A DNA stretch of 64,000 bases from Bacteroidia bacterium (GTDB taxonomy: Bacteria > Bacteroidota > Bacteroidia > Cytophagales > JAAEPT01), in the NCBI GenBank assembly GCA_030431525.1, contig JAUIJC010000014.1, positions 1 to 64,000 on the forward strand, read 5' to 3'. Under the pieces are notes generated by a model. The model saw only the letters and a list, made by a program, of their open reading frames with translations. It made no database searches and was not told the origin of the DNA. A program made the position numbers and the translations under genes. This document shows positions 27,711-35,824 of this stretch, piece by piece (the first letter of the stretch is position 1; each line of letters starts with the position of its first letter).

Positions 27711-29200
27711 TTGATACTAATATAATTATCCATAGGGAGGCTAGTCAAGTGATTAACCAGGATATAGGTTTGCTTTTTAACTGGTTAGATAAACTTGGGT
27801 GTGAAAAGTGCTATCATCCCCTTTCTCTCTCTGAAATCCAGCAGCATAGCAATCCTAAAGTTGTTGCAACTATGGAGGCTAAAATTAAAAATTATAATGT
27901 CTTAAAGACTTTAGCTCCAGAAAGCGAAGAAATAGCTGAAATTCGAAAAAGTGATAAGACGGTTAACGATACTATAGATACCACAATTGTTAATGAGGTT
28001 TTTAAAAATAGAGTGGATTATCTTATTACTGAGGACCGTGGTATTCATAATAAGGCGAAGAAGTTAAATGTGTCACATAAAATTTTTAATATTGATGATT
28101 TTATAGATAAATGTAGGTCTGAGAATCCAGGTTTAACGAGTTATAAGGTCCTTGCTGTTGAGAAAGAATACTTTGGGAATATTTCAATTGATGATGATTT
28201 TTTTGATTCATTTAAAGAAGATTATGTAGAGTTTCCTTCGTGGTTTTTGAAGAAGTCAGATAATGTGTCTTATATCTGTCAAACCGATGGGAAAATTCGA
28301 GCTTTTCTTTATCTAAAGGTGGAGGGTGAATCTGAGAAGTATGATGATATCGAGCCAAGGTTTAAGAGTAAGAAGAGATTGAAAATAGGGACGTTTAAGG
28401 TTACTTCTACAGGGTTTAGGTTGGGGGAAAGATTCTTGAAGATAATTATTGATAATGCTTTGGTGAATTCTGTAGATGAGATATATGTTACAGTTTTTGA
28501 TAAAAGAGAAGATCAGCAAAGGCTTATTGATCTCTTAAAAGACTGGGGATTTCAGTACCACGGAATAAAGTCTACAGATAATGGTGTTGAGCAAGTATTT
28601 ATTAAACCTTTTTTTAATGTTAATGCTTTAGAATCACCACGTTTTTCGTATCCTTTTATTTCTAGGGGTACTAATAAGTGGGTAGTGCCAATATATCCTA
28701 GTTACCATACTGAGTTGTTTCCAGATTCAATTCTGAATAATGAGTCTTCACAAGATTTCCAAGAAAATGAACCACACAGAAATGCTATAAGAAAAGTTTA
28801 TATCTCTCGTTCGATTAATAGAAGTATGAAGTCTGGAGATCTTGTGCTTTTTTATAGGACTGGTGGCCATTACCATGGGGTTATTTCAACCATTGGAGTT
28901 GTAGAGAGTTGTGTAGATAATATCCCCAATTTGGAGGCCTTTATCGATCTTTGTCGAAAAAGAAGTGTTTTCAGTGATGAAGAATTGGCAGAACATTGGA
29001 ATTACAATCCTCTAAATCGTCCCTTTGTAGTGAATTTTCTTTATGTAGGAACCTTTCCTAAACCTAAAGTGAATTTGATGAAGTTGAGGGAGGATAGAAT
29101 AATTCAAAATGCTCCTAGAGGTTTTGAACTTCTTAGTGATTCTAAATTTGATCAAATAATTAAATTAGGAAGATTAGATGAAAGTTATTTTGTCGATTAA
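27698..29200 (+). CDS. PIN nuclease-GNAT acetyltransferase-EVE/ASCH-like fusion protein
   Basis: The 500-residue protein is a three-domain fusion. Residues 1-140 are a PIN domain with the acidic set: Asp6 (VLIDTNII), Glu46 (LSLSEI), Asp91/Asp94 (NDTIDTT) and Asp113 (LITEDRGIH). Residues about 145-305 look like a GNAT fold: a central KIGTFKV strand followed by TGFRLGERFLKIIIDNA, the R-x-x-G-x-x acetyl-CoA loop, and DWGFQYHG. Residues about 318-495 look like an EVE/ASCH (PUA-superfamily) domain: GDLVLFYRTGGHYHGVISTI. PIN domains cleave RNA; PUA-type domains bind or process modified nucleotides. A metal-dependent RNase guided by base modification is a reasonable inference. It overlaps both neighbours (13 and 23 bases). 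The domain calls for the middle and C-terminal parts are by eye. Confidence 0.75.
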   Translation: MRVLIDTNIIIHREASQVINQDIGLLFNWLDKLGCEKCYHPLSLSEIQQHSNPKVVATMEAKIKNYNVLKTLAPESEEIAEIRKSDKTVNDTIDTTIVNEVFKNRVDYLITEDRGIHNKAKKLNVSHKIFNIDDFIDKCRSENPGLTSYKVLAVEKEYFGNISIDDDFFDSFKEDYVEFPSWFLKKSDNVSYICQTDGKIRAFLYLKVEGESEKYDDIEPRFKSKKRLKIGTFKVTSTGFRLGERFLKIIIDNALVNSVDEIYVTVFDKREDQQRLIDLLKDWGFQYHGIKSTDNGVEQVFIKPFFNVNALESPRFSYPFISRGTNKWVVPIYPSYHTELFPDSILNNESSQDFQENEPHRNAIRKVYISRSINRSMKSGDLVLFYRTGGHYHGVISTIGVVESCVDNIPNLEAFIDLCRKRSVFSDEELAEHWNYNPLNRPFVVNFLYVGTFPKPKVNLMKLREDRIIQNAPRGFELLSDSKFDQIIKLGRLDESYFVD

Positions 29201-29549
29201 ACCCGAATTTGCTAAAAAGATTTTCCAAGGTTCAAAAAAATTTGAATTTCGAAGAACCCTTTTCAAAAATAAGGAGGTGGTGAAGATTGTAGTATATGCC
29301 TCTGCCCCAATTAGTAAAGTAATAGGTGAGTTTGAAATTGATTCTATTCTTTATGACGAAATAGATCCCCTTTGGGAAATAACTTCTAGACATTCTGGAA
29401 TAACAGAGGAATATTATAATGATTACTTTGTTGGTAAAGACAAGGGGTATGCAATTAAAGTCAAAAACCCAATAAAATACGATGAATATCTTTGTATAAG
29501 GGAAACTTATGGTATACGTCCGCCACAGTCATTTGCTTATTTGAGGTGA
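29178..29549 (+). CDS. ASCH domain protein
   Basis: The 123-residue protein is a single ASCH domain of the PUA superfamily. It begins MKVILSIKPEFAKKIFQGSK and has the conserved G-S-K-K-F-E-F-R-R (residues 18-26) and V-I-G-E-F-E-I (48-54) elements. ASCH proteins bind RNA; the E. coli member YqfB hydrolyses N4-acetylcytidine using a Lys and a Glu, and candidate equivalents (Lys20/Lys21 and Glu51) exist here, though the alignment is not proven. The start overlaps the fusion gene by 23 bases, so it is made from the same message. Together with a GNAT domain in the previous protein it suggests an acetylation writer/reader or eraser pair, which is speculation. The gene ends the AT-rich operon. Confidence 0.8.
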   Translation: MKVILSIKPEFAKKIFQGSKKFEFRRTLFKNKEVVKIVVYASAPISKVIGEFEIDSILYDEIDPLWEITSRHSGITEEYYNDYFVGKDKGYAIKVKNPIKYDEYLCIRETYGIRPPQSFAYLR

Positions 29550-29568
29550 AGATAAAGGATATTCCACC

Positions 29569-29645
29569 CTCCATAGCGCAAGTCTGAGCGAAAGCGGAGA
29601 CTTGTACTTACTATTATCCGCTGAGGTCTCCTGACCTCTTACTCA
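29569..29645. repeat. Dispersed palindromic repeat
   Basis: Paired arms CAAGTCT...AGACTTG around a GAGCGAAAGC loop, followed by CCGCTGAGGTCTCCTGACCTC with GAGGTC/GACCTC pairing. It lies just after the PIN/ASCH operon and before the terminator, and has the look of a mobile, non-coding palindrome. Confidence 0.6.
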
Positions 29646-29649
29646 AACA

Positions 29650-29692
29650 CCCCCCCCCCAATCTTCCAGGCAAGGAGCCTGTGGATTGGGGG
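29650..29692. terminator. C10 tract and bidirectional hairpin
   Basis: Ten consecutive C (29650-29659) form part of a stem CCCCCAATC (29655-29663) pairing with GATTGGGGG (29684-29692), with an inner CAGGC/GCCTG stem, followed by TTTGTTTG. It separates the convergent ASCH and AAA/nuclease genes. Confidence 0.65.
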
Positions 29693-29735
29693 TTTGTTTG
29701 GTTAATAGAAGTTGGTTACTGTCAGAGGCTCCGGT

Positions 29736-31433
29736 CTATTCTTCTTCCCGAACCAACTTCACCAACACCTCCTTCCCGTCAAAGGCGATTCCATATCGGA
29801 AAATGTCGGTCTTGCCCTGGGCTTTCAGCTCGGAAACGTATTTCTTGTCTTCAATCTGCTGAAGGGCGTTTTTGGTGGCGATTTCCAAGTCCTCGCCCTT
29901 GTGCTTGGCGACTGTTTTCAGCTCCATGACATAAGCCCTTTTGTCATTTTCGGACTTGGGGGAGATGAGCACGTCGGCCCTGCCGAAGCCTGACTCCCTG
30001 TTGGACCGGACATGGTGGCTTGTGGAGAGCTGGGCCAAAAGCCCGAGGATAAAGGAGTGGTACATCTTTTCGGGCTCCCTGTTGTCGAAATCAAAATAGC
30101 TGAAGGCCGTTTCGACATATTCCGACAGGAGGAGCTGAAAGTCTTCCAGGTTTCCTTCCAGCAAAAATTCCAATAAGTAATTGGTGCGTTCGGTGGAAAG
30201 TCCGGCCCCCAGCCATTCGGCCATAAAGTCCTCGTACAAGGTCTTGACCTCCTCATTGGGGATGCTGATGTTGAAGAACCGCTTCCGACCATCCTGATGG
30301 TCGAACTGCGCCTTCAGGTAGCCAGCAAAAACCAATAGACAATAAAGGGCTTCCTCATTGAATTCGTTGAGCGCATCAAAGGAAGTATACTCCTGTAAGG
30401 TGCGTCGGACGGGAACGCCGTTCATCATGTCGGCGAAGTCCCGTTTTACGCCCAAGGAGGCAAAACGCATCTGGTCCTTGATCAGGGTGTTCTGGGCAGT
30501 GTTCACCCAGTGGATTTTGAAGCCCTCCTCGTGGGTGGAAACGTAATTGAGCAAGGACCACGGGTTGTAGATGGTGGTCTGGCCAAAGGTGTAGCCGTTG
30601 TACCAATGGGCGACATCCGTGTAATGGCTCTCCAGTCCGTAATCTGCCAACAGTTTGTGAACCTCTTGGTCGGTCAAGCCGAACTTGTCCGAAAAGGCGT
30701 GGCTCAGCACCGTGGAAATAACGGGGTTGTTCAATCCCGAGAAGATGGACTCCTTGGCGACCCTGAGAATTCCCGTCACAACTCCCTTTTTCAAATGCTC
30801 GTTGTCCTTGAGTCCCGCCGACAGGAAGTTGCGGTAGAAGCCCATGAAGTCGTTGAAAAATCCTTCGGAATGTGCGGAATGGACAGGCGTGTCGTACTCG
30901 TCTAGCAGCAGGACGACCTTCTCGCCATGGTGCGCCTCAAGCATGCGACAGAGAAGCAGCAAGGATTTTTCGAGCTTGGTCTGTTCGGATGTATTTTGAA
31001 GCAGTGCTTGGAGTTCTTGTTTGTCGAAAGGCTCTACCTCCTCGCTCTCCAAAAGGTACTTGTGTCTGACACACTCTCCGTGGACGATATCCAAGATTTT
31101 CTTTACGGTCGTTGCCGCAGTCTTTTCCTTTACGTCCTTAAAGGTCAGGAACACCACCGGATGCCTCCCCTGATGCTTCCATACCTCGGATTGTTGGATG
31201 GTCAATCCCTTAAAAAGTGTGGCGTTCTTCTCGGCGTTCTGCCGCTCGAAAAAATAGCGGAGCATGGAGAGGTTCATCGTCTTGCCGAAGCGCCGTGGAC
31301 GGGGCAGGAGAATGATTTCTCCAGATGATTTTAATACCTCTTCCGCTAAGAGGGTTTTGTCGATATAGTAACGGTCGTCTTCCCGAAGTTTTTTGAAATC
31401 CGAGATGCCGATGGGTAATGGTTTGCGCTCCAT
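29736..31433 (-). CDS. AAA-ATPase-like protein with C-terminal PD-(D/E)XK nuclease
   Basis: The 565-residue protein matches the large AAA-ATPase_like/DUF1703 family: the opening K-P-L-P-I-G-I-S-D-F-K-K-L-R, then YYIDKT and the altered Walker loop LPRPRRFGKTMNLSML (residues 43-58). The Walker B region is LLLDEYDTPV. The C-terminus is a PD-(D/E)XK nuclease-like domain with G-R-A-D-V-L-I (Asp about 487) and V-M-E-L-K-T (Glu and Lys about 503-505). Bacteroidota carry many copies, often near mobile elements; function is not established, with nuclease and transposon-related roles proposed. It is higher in G+C than the operon beside it, so the two were probably gained separately. It converges on the ASCH gene. 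Confidence 0.9.
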   Translation of the reverse strand: MERKPLPIGISDFKKLREDDRYYIDKTLLAEEVLKSSGEIILLPRPRRFGKTMNLSMLRYFFERQNAEKNATLFKGLTIQQSEVWKHQGRHPVVFLTFKDVKEKTAATTVKKILDIVHGECVRHKYLLESEEVEPFDKQELQALLQNTSEQTKLEKSLLLLCRMLEAHHGEKVVLLLDEYDTPVHSAHSEGFFNDFMGFYRNFLSAGLKDNEHLKKGVVTGILRVAKESIFSGLNNPVISTVLSHAFSDKFGLTDQEVHKLLADYGLESHYTDVAHWYNGYTFGQTTIYNPWSLLNYVSTHEEGFKIHWVNTAQNTLIKDQMRFASLGVKRDFADMMNGVPVRRTLQEYTSFDALNEFNEEALYCLLVFAGYLKAQFDHQDGRKRFFNISIPNEEVKTLYEDFMAEWLGAGLSTERTNYLLEFLLEGNLEDFQLLLSEYVETAFSYFDFDNREPEKMYHSFILGLLAQLSTSHHVRSNRESGFGRADVLISPKSENDKRAYVMELKTVAKHKGEDLEIATKNALQQIEDKKYVSELKAQGKTDIFRYGIAFDGKEVLVKLVREEE

Positions 31434-31736
31434 GGAGTAAAGATAGGGAAAAGGGCGGGGGAGGTTTCAAAACAAAGCTGAGGGGTTTCATCATTAGTCC
31501 TTATTTGAAGGATTAACAGCCCAGCAATTTTGGGTGAAATTGTATAGCGTTCGAAACTGAGAATCTCATTTCAAATGTGCCAAGGGTGGGGATGTCGCGG
31601 TCCGTGTTGGCTTTCAATCAATTTCAAGGTAAATTGTTTCCCCAAGGGATAGGGGACTACTTTTAGTGTATCCTCTATTGGGTTGGCGGTCAGCTGATAT
31701 GCCTCATTAGGAATCATCATTCGAAAAAATAAGATT
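31434..31736. other. Intergenic region, possible coding remnant
   Basis: A 303-base spacer between divergent genes. On the minus strand, 31571-31717 reads as a 48-residue peptide ending H-P-H-P-W-H-I, without a recognisable family, start signal or neighbours; it may be a decayed gene. No exact -7 box was found. Confidence 0.35.
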
Positions 31737-32114
31737 ATGACTGATAAAGAAAAACTGTACGAAACACTAGGTGAGTTACTTTTTGTAATTGCGAAGGCAG
31801 ATGGAATCATTCAAAATGAGGAGAGGGAAGCTTTAGATAAGCTTTTGCAAAAACATTCATGGGCTTCTGAGATTAAATGGTCCTTCAATTATGAGGAGTC
31901 GGCTGATTCATCTGCGGAAGCAACTTATAACAAGGTGATTAATTTCTGTCATAGCTATGGCCCAACGCCTGAGTATAATGAATTCATAGATGCTATGAGT
32001 TTCATTGCTGAGTCATCACAAGGTATTGATCAAAATGAGTCTCGAGTAATCAGCTCATTTTCTAAGGACCTTATTGAAAGGTTTCAAAAGGATCTAGATA
32101 GACTTAATAATTAA
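31737..32114 (+). CDS. TerB-like acidic helical protein
   Basis: The 125-residue protein starts MTDKEKLYETLGELLFVIAKADG. It has two acidic helix-loop motifs, A-D-G-I-I-Q-N-E-E (about residues 21-29) and Q-G-I-D-Q-N-E-S-R (about 98-106), in an all-helical frame. This is the TerB/DjlA-N pattern (tellurite-resistance TerB superfamily), whose members bind metal at the membrane interface or act as adaptors. No other ter genes are adjacent, so a stress role is only inferred. It sits alone between the AAA/nuclease gene and the second aconitase and ends in a strong terminator. Confidence 0.75.
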   Translation: MTDKEKLYETLGELLFVIAKADGIIQNEEREALDKLLQKHSWASEIKWSFNYEESADSSAEATYNKVINFCHSYGPTPEYNEFIDAMSFIAESSQGIDQNESRVISSFSKDLIERFQKDLDRLNN

Positions 32115-32160
32115 GGCGCTATCGAACAGCTTCGGTCGCTTTTCATAAAGTACCCAAGTG

Positions 32161-32205
32161 AATAACCCCAAGAGCATCCCAAATGCTCTTGGGGTTATTT
32201 TTTTT
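32161..32205 (+). terminator. Terminator of TerB-like gene
   Basis: A perfect 17-bp stem (AATAACCCCAAGAGCAT with its complement) and a 5-base loop, followed by a T-run, 46 bases after the stop. Confidence 0.9.
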
Positions 32206-32313
32206 GTTCTTACAACACTCATTCAACCCCTCCACACCCCAAAAAATAATTAAGCCCCACAATTCTCGTTGATAGTTAATAACTTAAGTCTGGACGTAAA
32301 CCATTCATATTTT

Positions 32314-34581
32314 ATGGCATTTGACATCGAAATGATTAAAAGCCTCTACGCGAAGTATCCGGAAAGGGTGGAGGCGGCCCGAAAGGTGACGGGGAAGCCC
32401 TTGACCTTGGCGGAGAAAATCCTCTACACGCACCTTTGGGAAGGAAACGCGACGGAGGCTTATCAGAGAGGTAATGCTTATGTTGATTTTGCTCCAGATC
32501 GGATTGCTTGTCAGGATGCGACGGCCCAGATGGCTTTGCTTCAGTTTATGCAGGCTGGAAAGTCCAAGGTGGCGGTGCCAACTACGGTGCACTGTGACCA
32601 CCTGATTCAGGCGAAGGATGGCGCGAGTAAGGATTTGCAGCATGCGATCAACACCTCTTCCGAGGTCTTCAATTTTTTGGATTCCGTTTCCAACAAATAC
32701 GGGATTGGCTTTTGGAAACCAGGCGCTGGTATCATTCACCAAGTCGTGTTGGAAAACTACGCTTTTCCTGGTGGCATGATGATCGGTACGGACTCCCATA
32801 CGGTGAACGCTGGTGGCCTTGGAATGGTCGCCGTGGGTGTGGGTGGCGCTGATGCCGTGGACGTGATGGCCGGTATGGCGTGGGAGTTGAAGTTTCCGAA
32901 GCTTATCGGGGTGAAATTGACGGGTAAACTGAACGGTTGGACATCGGCGAAGGATGTTATCCTGAAGGTTGCTGGTATCCTGACCGTGAAAGGTGGTACG
33001 GGCTGTATCGTGGAATACTTTGGCGAAGGCGCCAAGTCCATGTCCTGTACGGGTAAGGGCACCATTTGTAACATGGGTGCTGAGATTGGTGCGACCACTT
33101 CTACTTTTGGTTACGATGAGTCCATGGAGCGTTACCTGCGTTCCACGGGTCGTGATGATGTGGCGGATGCGGCCAATGGCATCAAGGAGCACCTGACGGG
33201 TGATGCTGAGGTGTATGCCAACCCTGAGCAATACTTTGATCAATTGATCGAAATCAACCTTGATGAGTTGACACCGCATTTGAACGGTCCGTTCACGCCT
33301 GACAGGGCTACGCCTGTGGCGAATATGAAGGATGAGGCTGTTAAAAACGGCTGGCCCTTGGAGATTGAGTGGGCCTTGATTGGTTCCTGTACAAACTCCT
33401 CTTATGAGGATTTGACACGCGCCGCTTCTATTGTTGAGGATGCTGTGGCGAAAGGAGTGAAGCCGAAGGCGATTTTGGGTATCAACCCTGGGTCCGAGCA
33501 GGTGCGTTTCACCGCTGAGCGTGATGGCTTGTTTACGACCTTCAACAAATTCGATACGACCAAGATTTTCACTAATGCCTGTGGTCCGTGTATTGGGCAG
33601 TGGGCACGTCCGGGCGCTGAGAAGCAGGAGAAGAACTCCATTGTCCATTCCTTTAACCGAAACTTTGCGAAACGGGCCGATGGCAACCCGAATACACATG
33701 CCTTTGTAACGTCTCCGGAAATGGTGGCAGCCATTGCCATTGCTGGTCGTCTGGATTTCAACCCGATTACCGATACCTTGACCAATGAGTCTGGCCAAGA
33801 AGTGAAGCTTTCCGAGCCTTCAGGCATAGAATTGCCATCTGCAGGTTTTGCGGTGGAGGACAACGGTTATCAAGCGCCTGCGGCCGATGGTTCAGGCATT
33901 GAGGTGGTCGTGAAACCCGATTCGGAGCGCCTTCAGTTGTTGTCGCCATTCCCTGCCTACGATGGTAAGGAAATCCAAGGCATGAAGTTGCTCATCAAGG
34001 CCAAGGGAAAATGTACGACTGACCACATCTCGATGGCTGGTCCTTGGTTGCGCTACCGAGGGCACTTGGACAACATTTCGAACAACTGTTTGATTGGTGC
34101 GGTGAACTATTTCGGTGAGGCGACCAACAAGGTGAAGAATCAGTTGGACGGGTCATTCGGCGAGGTGCCTGCCGTTGCCCGTGCGTACAAAGCAGCTGGT
34201 GTTCCTACCATTGTTGTCGGTGACGAGAACTATGGCGAGGGCTCTTCCCGTGAGCACGCCGCCATGGAGCCACGACATTTGGGTGTTTGCATTGTATTGG
34301 TGAAATCCTTCGCACGTATCCACGAGACGAACCTGAAAAAGCAGGGTATGCTCGGGTTGACCTTTGCTGATCCTGCGGACTACGACAAGATTCAGGAGGA
34401 CGATACTTTCGATACCATCGATTTGACTTCTTTCGCGCCAAATAAGCCATTGACCTTAAAAGTCACGCACGCCGATGGTTCTACGGATGAGATTGTTTGT
34501 AACCATACCTATAACCACAGCCAGATTGAGTGGTTCAAAGCGGGATCTGCGCTGAATTTGATTAAGCAGCAGAATGCTTAA
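32314..34581 (+). CDS. acn: Aconitate hydratase, mitochondrial type
   Basis: Start at [19 protein letters not shown] (ATG at 32314); the 15 codons upstream are not conserved-looking. The 755-residue length and sequence fit mitochondrial-type aconitase rather than the IRP1-like AcnA or AcnB. The 4Fe-4S ligands are Cys in [10 protein letters not shown] and the two Cys in [10 protein letters not shown]. Substrate and active-site loops include [24 protein letters not shown] and [10 protein letters not shown] in the C-terminal swivel domain. It interconverts citrate and isocitrate in the TCA cycle, so this cell has two aconitases of different origin within about 10 kb. Codon bias is weaker than in acnB. 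It is monocistronic with a terminator. Confidence 0.93.
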   Translation: MAFDIEMIKSLYAKYPERVEAARKVTGKPLTLAEKILYTHLWEGNATEAYQRGNAYVDFAPDRIACQDATAQMALLQFMQAGKSKVAVPTTVHCDHLIQAKDGASKDLQHAINTSSEVFNFLDSVSNKYGIGFWKPGAGIIHQVVLENYAFPGGMMIGTDSHTVNAGGLGMVAVGVGGADAVDVMAGMAWELKFPKLIGVKLTGKLNGWTSAKDVILKVAGILTVKGGTGCIVEYFGEGAKSMSCTGKGTICNMGAEIGATTSTFGYDESMERYLRSTGRDDVADAANGIKEHLTGDAEVYANPEQYFDQLIEINLDELTPHLNGPFTPDRATPVANMKDEAVKNGWPLEIEWALIGSCTNSSYEDLTRAASIVEDAVAKGVKPKAILGINPGSEQVRFTAERDGLFTTFNKFDTTKIFTNACGPCIGQWARPGAEKQEKNSIVHSFNRNFAKRADGNPNTHAFVTSPEMVAAIAIAGRLDFNPITDTLTNESGQEVKLSEPSGIELPSAGFAVEDNGYQAPAADGSGIEVVVKPDSERLQLLSPFPAYDGKEIQGMKLLIKAKGKCTTDHISMAGPWLRYRGHLDNISNNCLIGAVNYFGEATNKVKNQLDGSFGEVPAVARAYKAAGVPTIVVGDENYGEGSSREHAAMEPRHLGVCIVLVKSFARIHETNLKKQGMLGLTFADPADYDKIQEDDTFDTIDLTSFAPNKPLTLKVTHADGSTDEIVCNHTYNHSQIEWFKAGSALNLIKQQNA

Positions 34582-34609
34582 ACTTCAATAAATTATTCGT
34601 TTCAAATTG

Positions 34610-34645
34610 AAAGCCACTCAAGTTTATCTGGGTGGCTTTTTCTCT
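34610..34645 (+). terminator. Terminator of second aconitase gene
   Basis: An 8-bp stem (AAAGCCAC/GTGGCTTT) with a 14-base loop followed by T residues, 29 bases after the stop. Confidence 0.75.
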
Positions 34646-34710
34646 TGTTGGAAAACATAAACCATAAGCTTTCATCGTTGAAAGGATAGCTAAACCATGC
34701 AATTCCAGCT

Positions 34711-35745
34711 ATGATGAATATATGTTTTCTCATGTACCCTTGGGACGAGGTGAAGCCAGAATTGGACAGCACCCTGCGTTTGATTCACGAGGCTGTAACA
34801 AGGGGACACCGCGTAGCGATACTGACTCCGAACCACCTGACCATTCGGAAAAGTGTGACTTCGGGATTTTGTAAAATTTTCCAACCCATGGACAAGGTGC
34901 CGACAAACACGGTCAACTTTTACAAGAAGGCCAGTTTTAGGACCCAGATGTTACCCTTGTCTGGTTTTGACGCCATCTTGGTGCGAACTAATCCGCCATT
35001 GGATCCTGTGATGCTCAATTTTTTGGATTCCGTGCGCCATGACACCTTTATCCTGAATGATTTGGATGGGCTCAGAAAGGCAAACAATAAGCTGTATCCC
35101 GCAGCTTTTGACGATCCAAACAATGAGGTAATTCCTGAAACCCACGTATCCAAGAACAAGGATTACTTGCTTCAGGTGATTGAGGAGTCACCCTCGGAGC
35201 AAATGATCTTGAAGCCTTTCGGTGGTTTTGGTGGACAAGGGGTGATTGTATTGGAAAAGGGAGCCTCCCAAAGCATTAAGTCCCTGCTCGATTTCTATGT
35301 GAGTGGACCGTCGGGAAATAACTATGTGATTCTCCAAGAGTTCGTGCCCGGTGCCGAGGAGGGGGATATTCGTGTCTTGATGTTAAATGGTGAGCCCATT
35401 GGGGCAACCCGAAGGGTGCCAGCTGAAGGAGATATTCGTTCCAATGTGAGTGCCGGTGGTAGGTCGGAGAAGTATACCATGAACAAGGCCGAACGGGAGT
35501 TGTGCAAGAAGATTGGTCCCAAACTGGTGGAGGACGGGCTTTACTTCGTTGGTTTGGATATCATCGGGGGTAAACTGATTGAAATTAATGTGTGTAGTCC
35601 AGGTGGTATTACAAACATTAACAAGTTTAATCGAGTGCGCCTACAAGAAAAGATAATTGGTTTTGTTGAAGAAGTTGTTCAACAACGAGAAGTGATGGCT
35701 GAGCGAAAACGTCAGTTCCGCCAAACTATTGAAAGGGCTGCCTAA
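34711..35745 (+). CDS. gshB: Glutathione synthase, ATP-grasp
   Basis: The 344-residue protein has the GshB N-terminal fold (MYPWDEVKPELDSTLRLIHE), the R-T-N-P-P-L-D loop, and D-L-D-G-L-R-K-A-N-N-K-L. The ATP-grasp part has LKPFGGFGGQGVIVLEKG, EFVPGAEEGDIRVLMLNG and the Mg-binding ending LIEINVCSPGGITN. It joins gamma-glutamylcysteine and glycine to glutathione. No glutamate-cysteine ligase is nearby, so the first step must be encoded elsewhere or the substrate differs. The 5' end has two ATG codons; I use the first. Convergent with the acyltransferase across a bidirectional terminator. Confidence 0.9.
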   Translation: MMNICFLMYPWDEVKPELDSTLRLIHEAVTRGHRVAILTPNHLTIRKSVTSGFCKIFQPMDKVPTNTVNFYKKASFRTQMLPLSGFDAILVRTNPPLDPVMLNFLDSVRHDTFILNDLDGLRKANNKLYPAAFDDPNNEVIPETHVSKNKDYLLQVIEESPSEQMILKPFGGFGGQGVIVLEKGASQSIKSLLDFYVSGPSGNNYVILQEFVPGAEEGDIRVLMLNGEPIGATRRVPAEGDIRSNVSAGGRSEKYTMNKAERELCKKIGPKLVEDGLYFVGLDIIGGKLIEINVCSPGGITNINKFNRVRLQEKIIGFVEEVVQQREVMAERKRQFRQTIERAA

Positions 35746-35753
35746 TTGTCGTA

Positions 35754-35778
35754 GTAGACAAGGCATTGCCTTGTCTAC
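35754..35778. repeat. Palindromic repeat (GTAGACAAGGCA family), copy 1
   Basis: Perfect 12-bp arms around a single T, ten bases after the gshB stop. A related palindrome is at 63082-63110. Confidence 0.75.
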
Positions 35779-35786
35779 ATATAATC

Positions 35787-35824
35787 AAGGGCTGAACCAA
35801 CTATAATCGGTTCAGCCCTTTTTG
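35787..35824. terminator. Bidirectional terminator between gshB and acyltransferase
   Basis: A perfect 12-bp stem (AAGGGCTGAACC) with a 10-base loop, followed by T on the plus strand. The stop codon of the minus-strand acyltransferase lies in the loop, so the stem overlaps its last codons. Confidence 0.8.

Noticed and set aside
31571-31810. 79-residue minus-strand frame overlapping the TerB-like gene
   Set aside because: Mostly within the TerB-like gene and without a known domain; only the part 31571-31717 could be a decayed gene.
32305-33798. 497-residue minus-strand open frame
   Set aside because: Antisense to the second aconitase; His/Arg-rich composition typical of shadow frames.
35754-35778. 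Considered as the gshB terminator
   Set aside because: It has no T-run; the stronger hairpin with a T-run at 35787-35824 serves that role, and the same palindrome elsewhere shows that it is a dispersed repeat.
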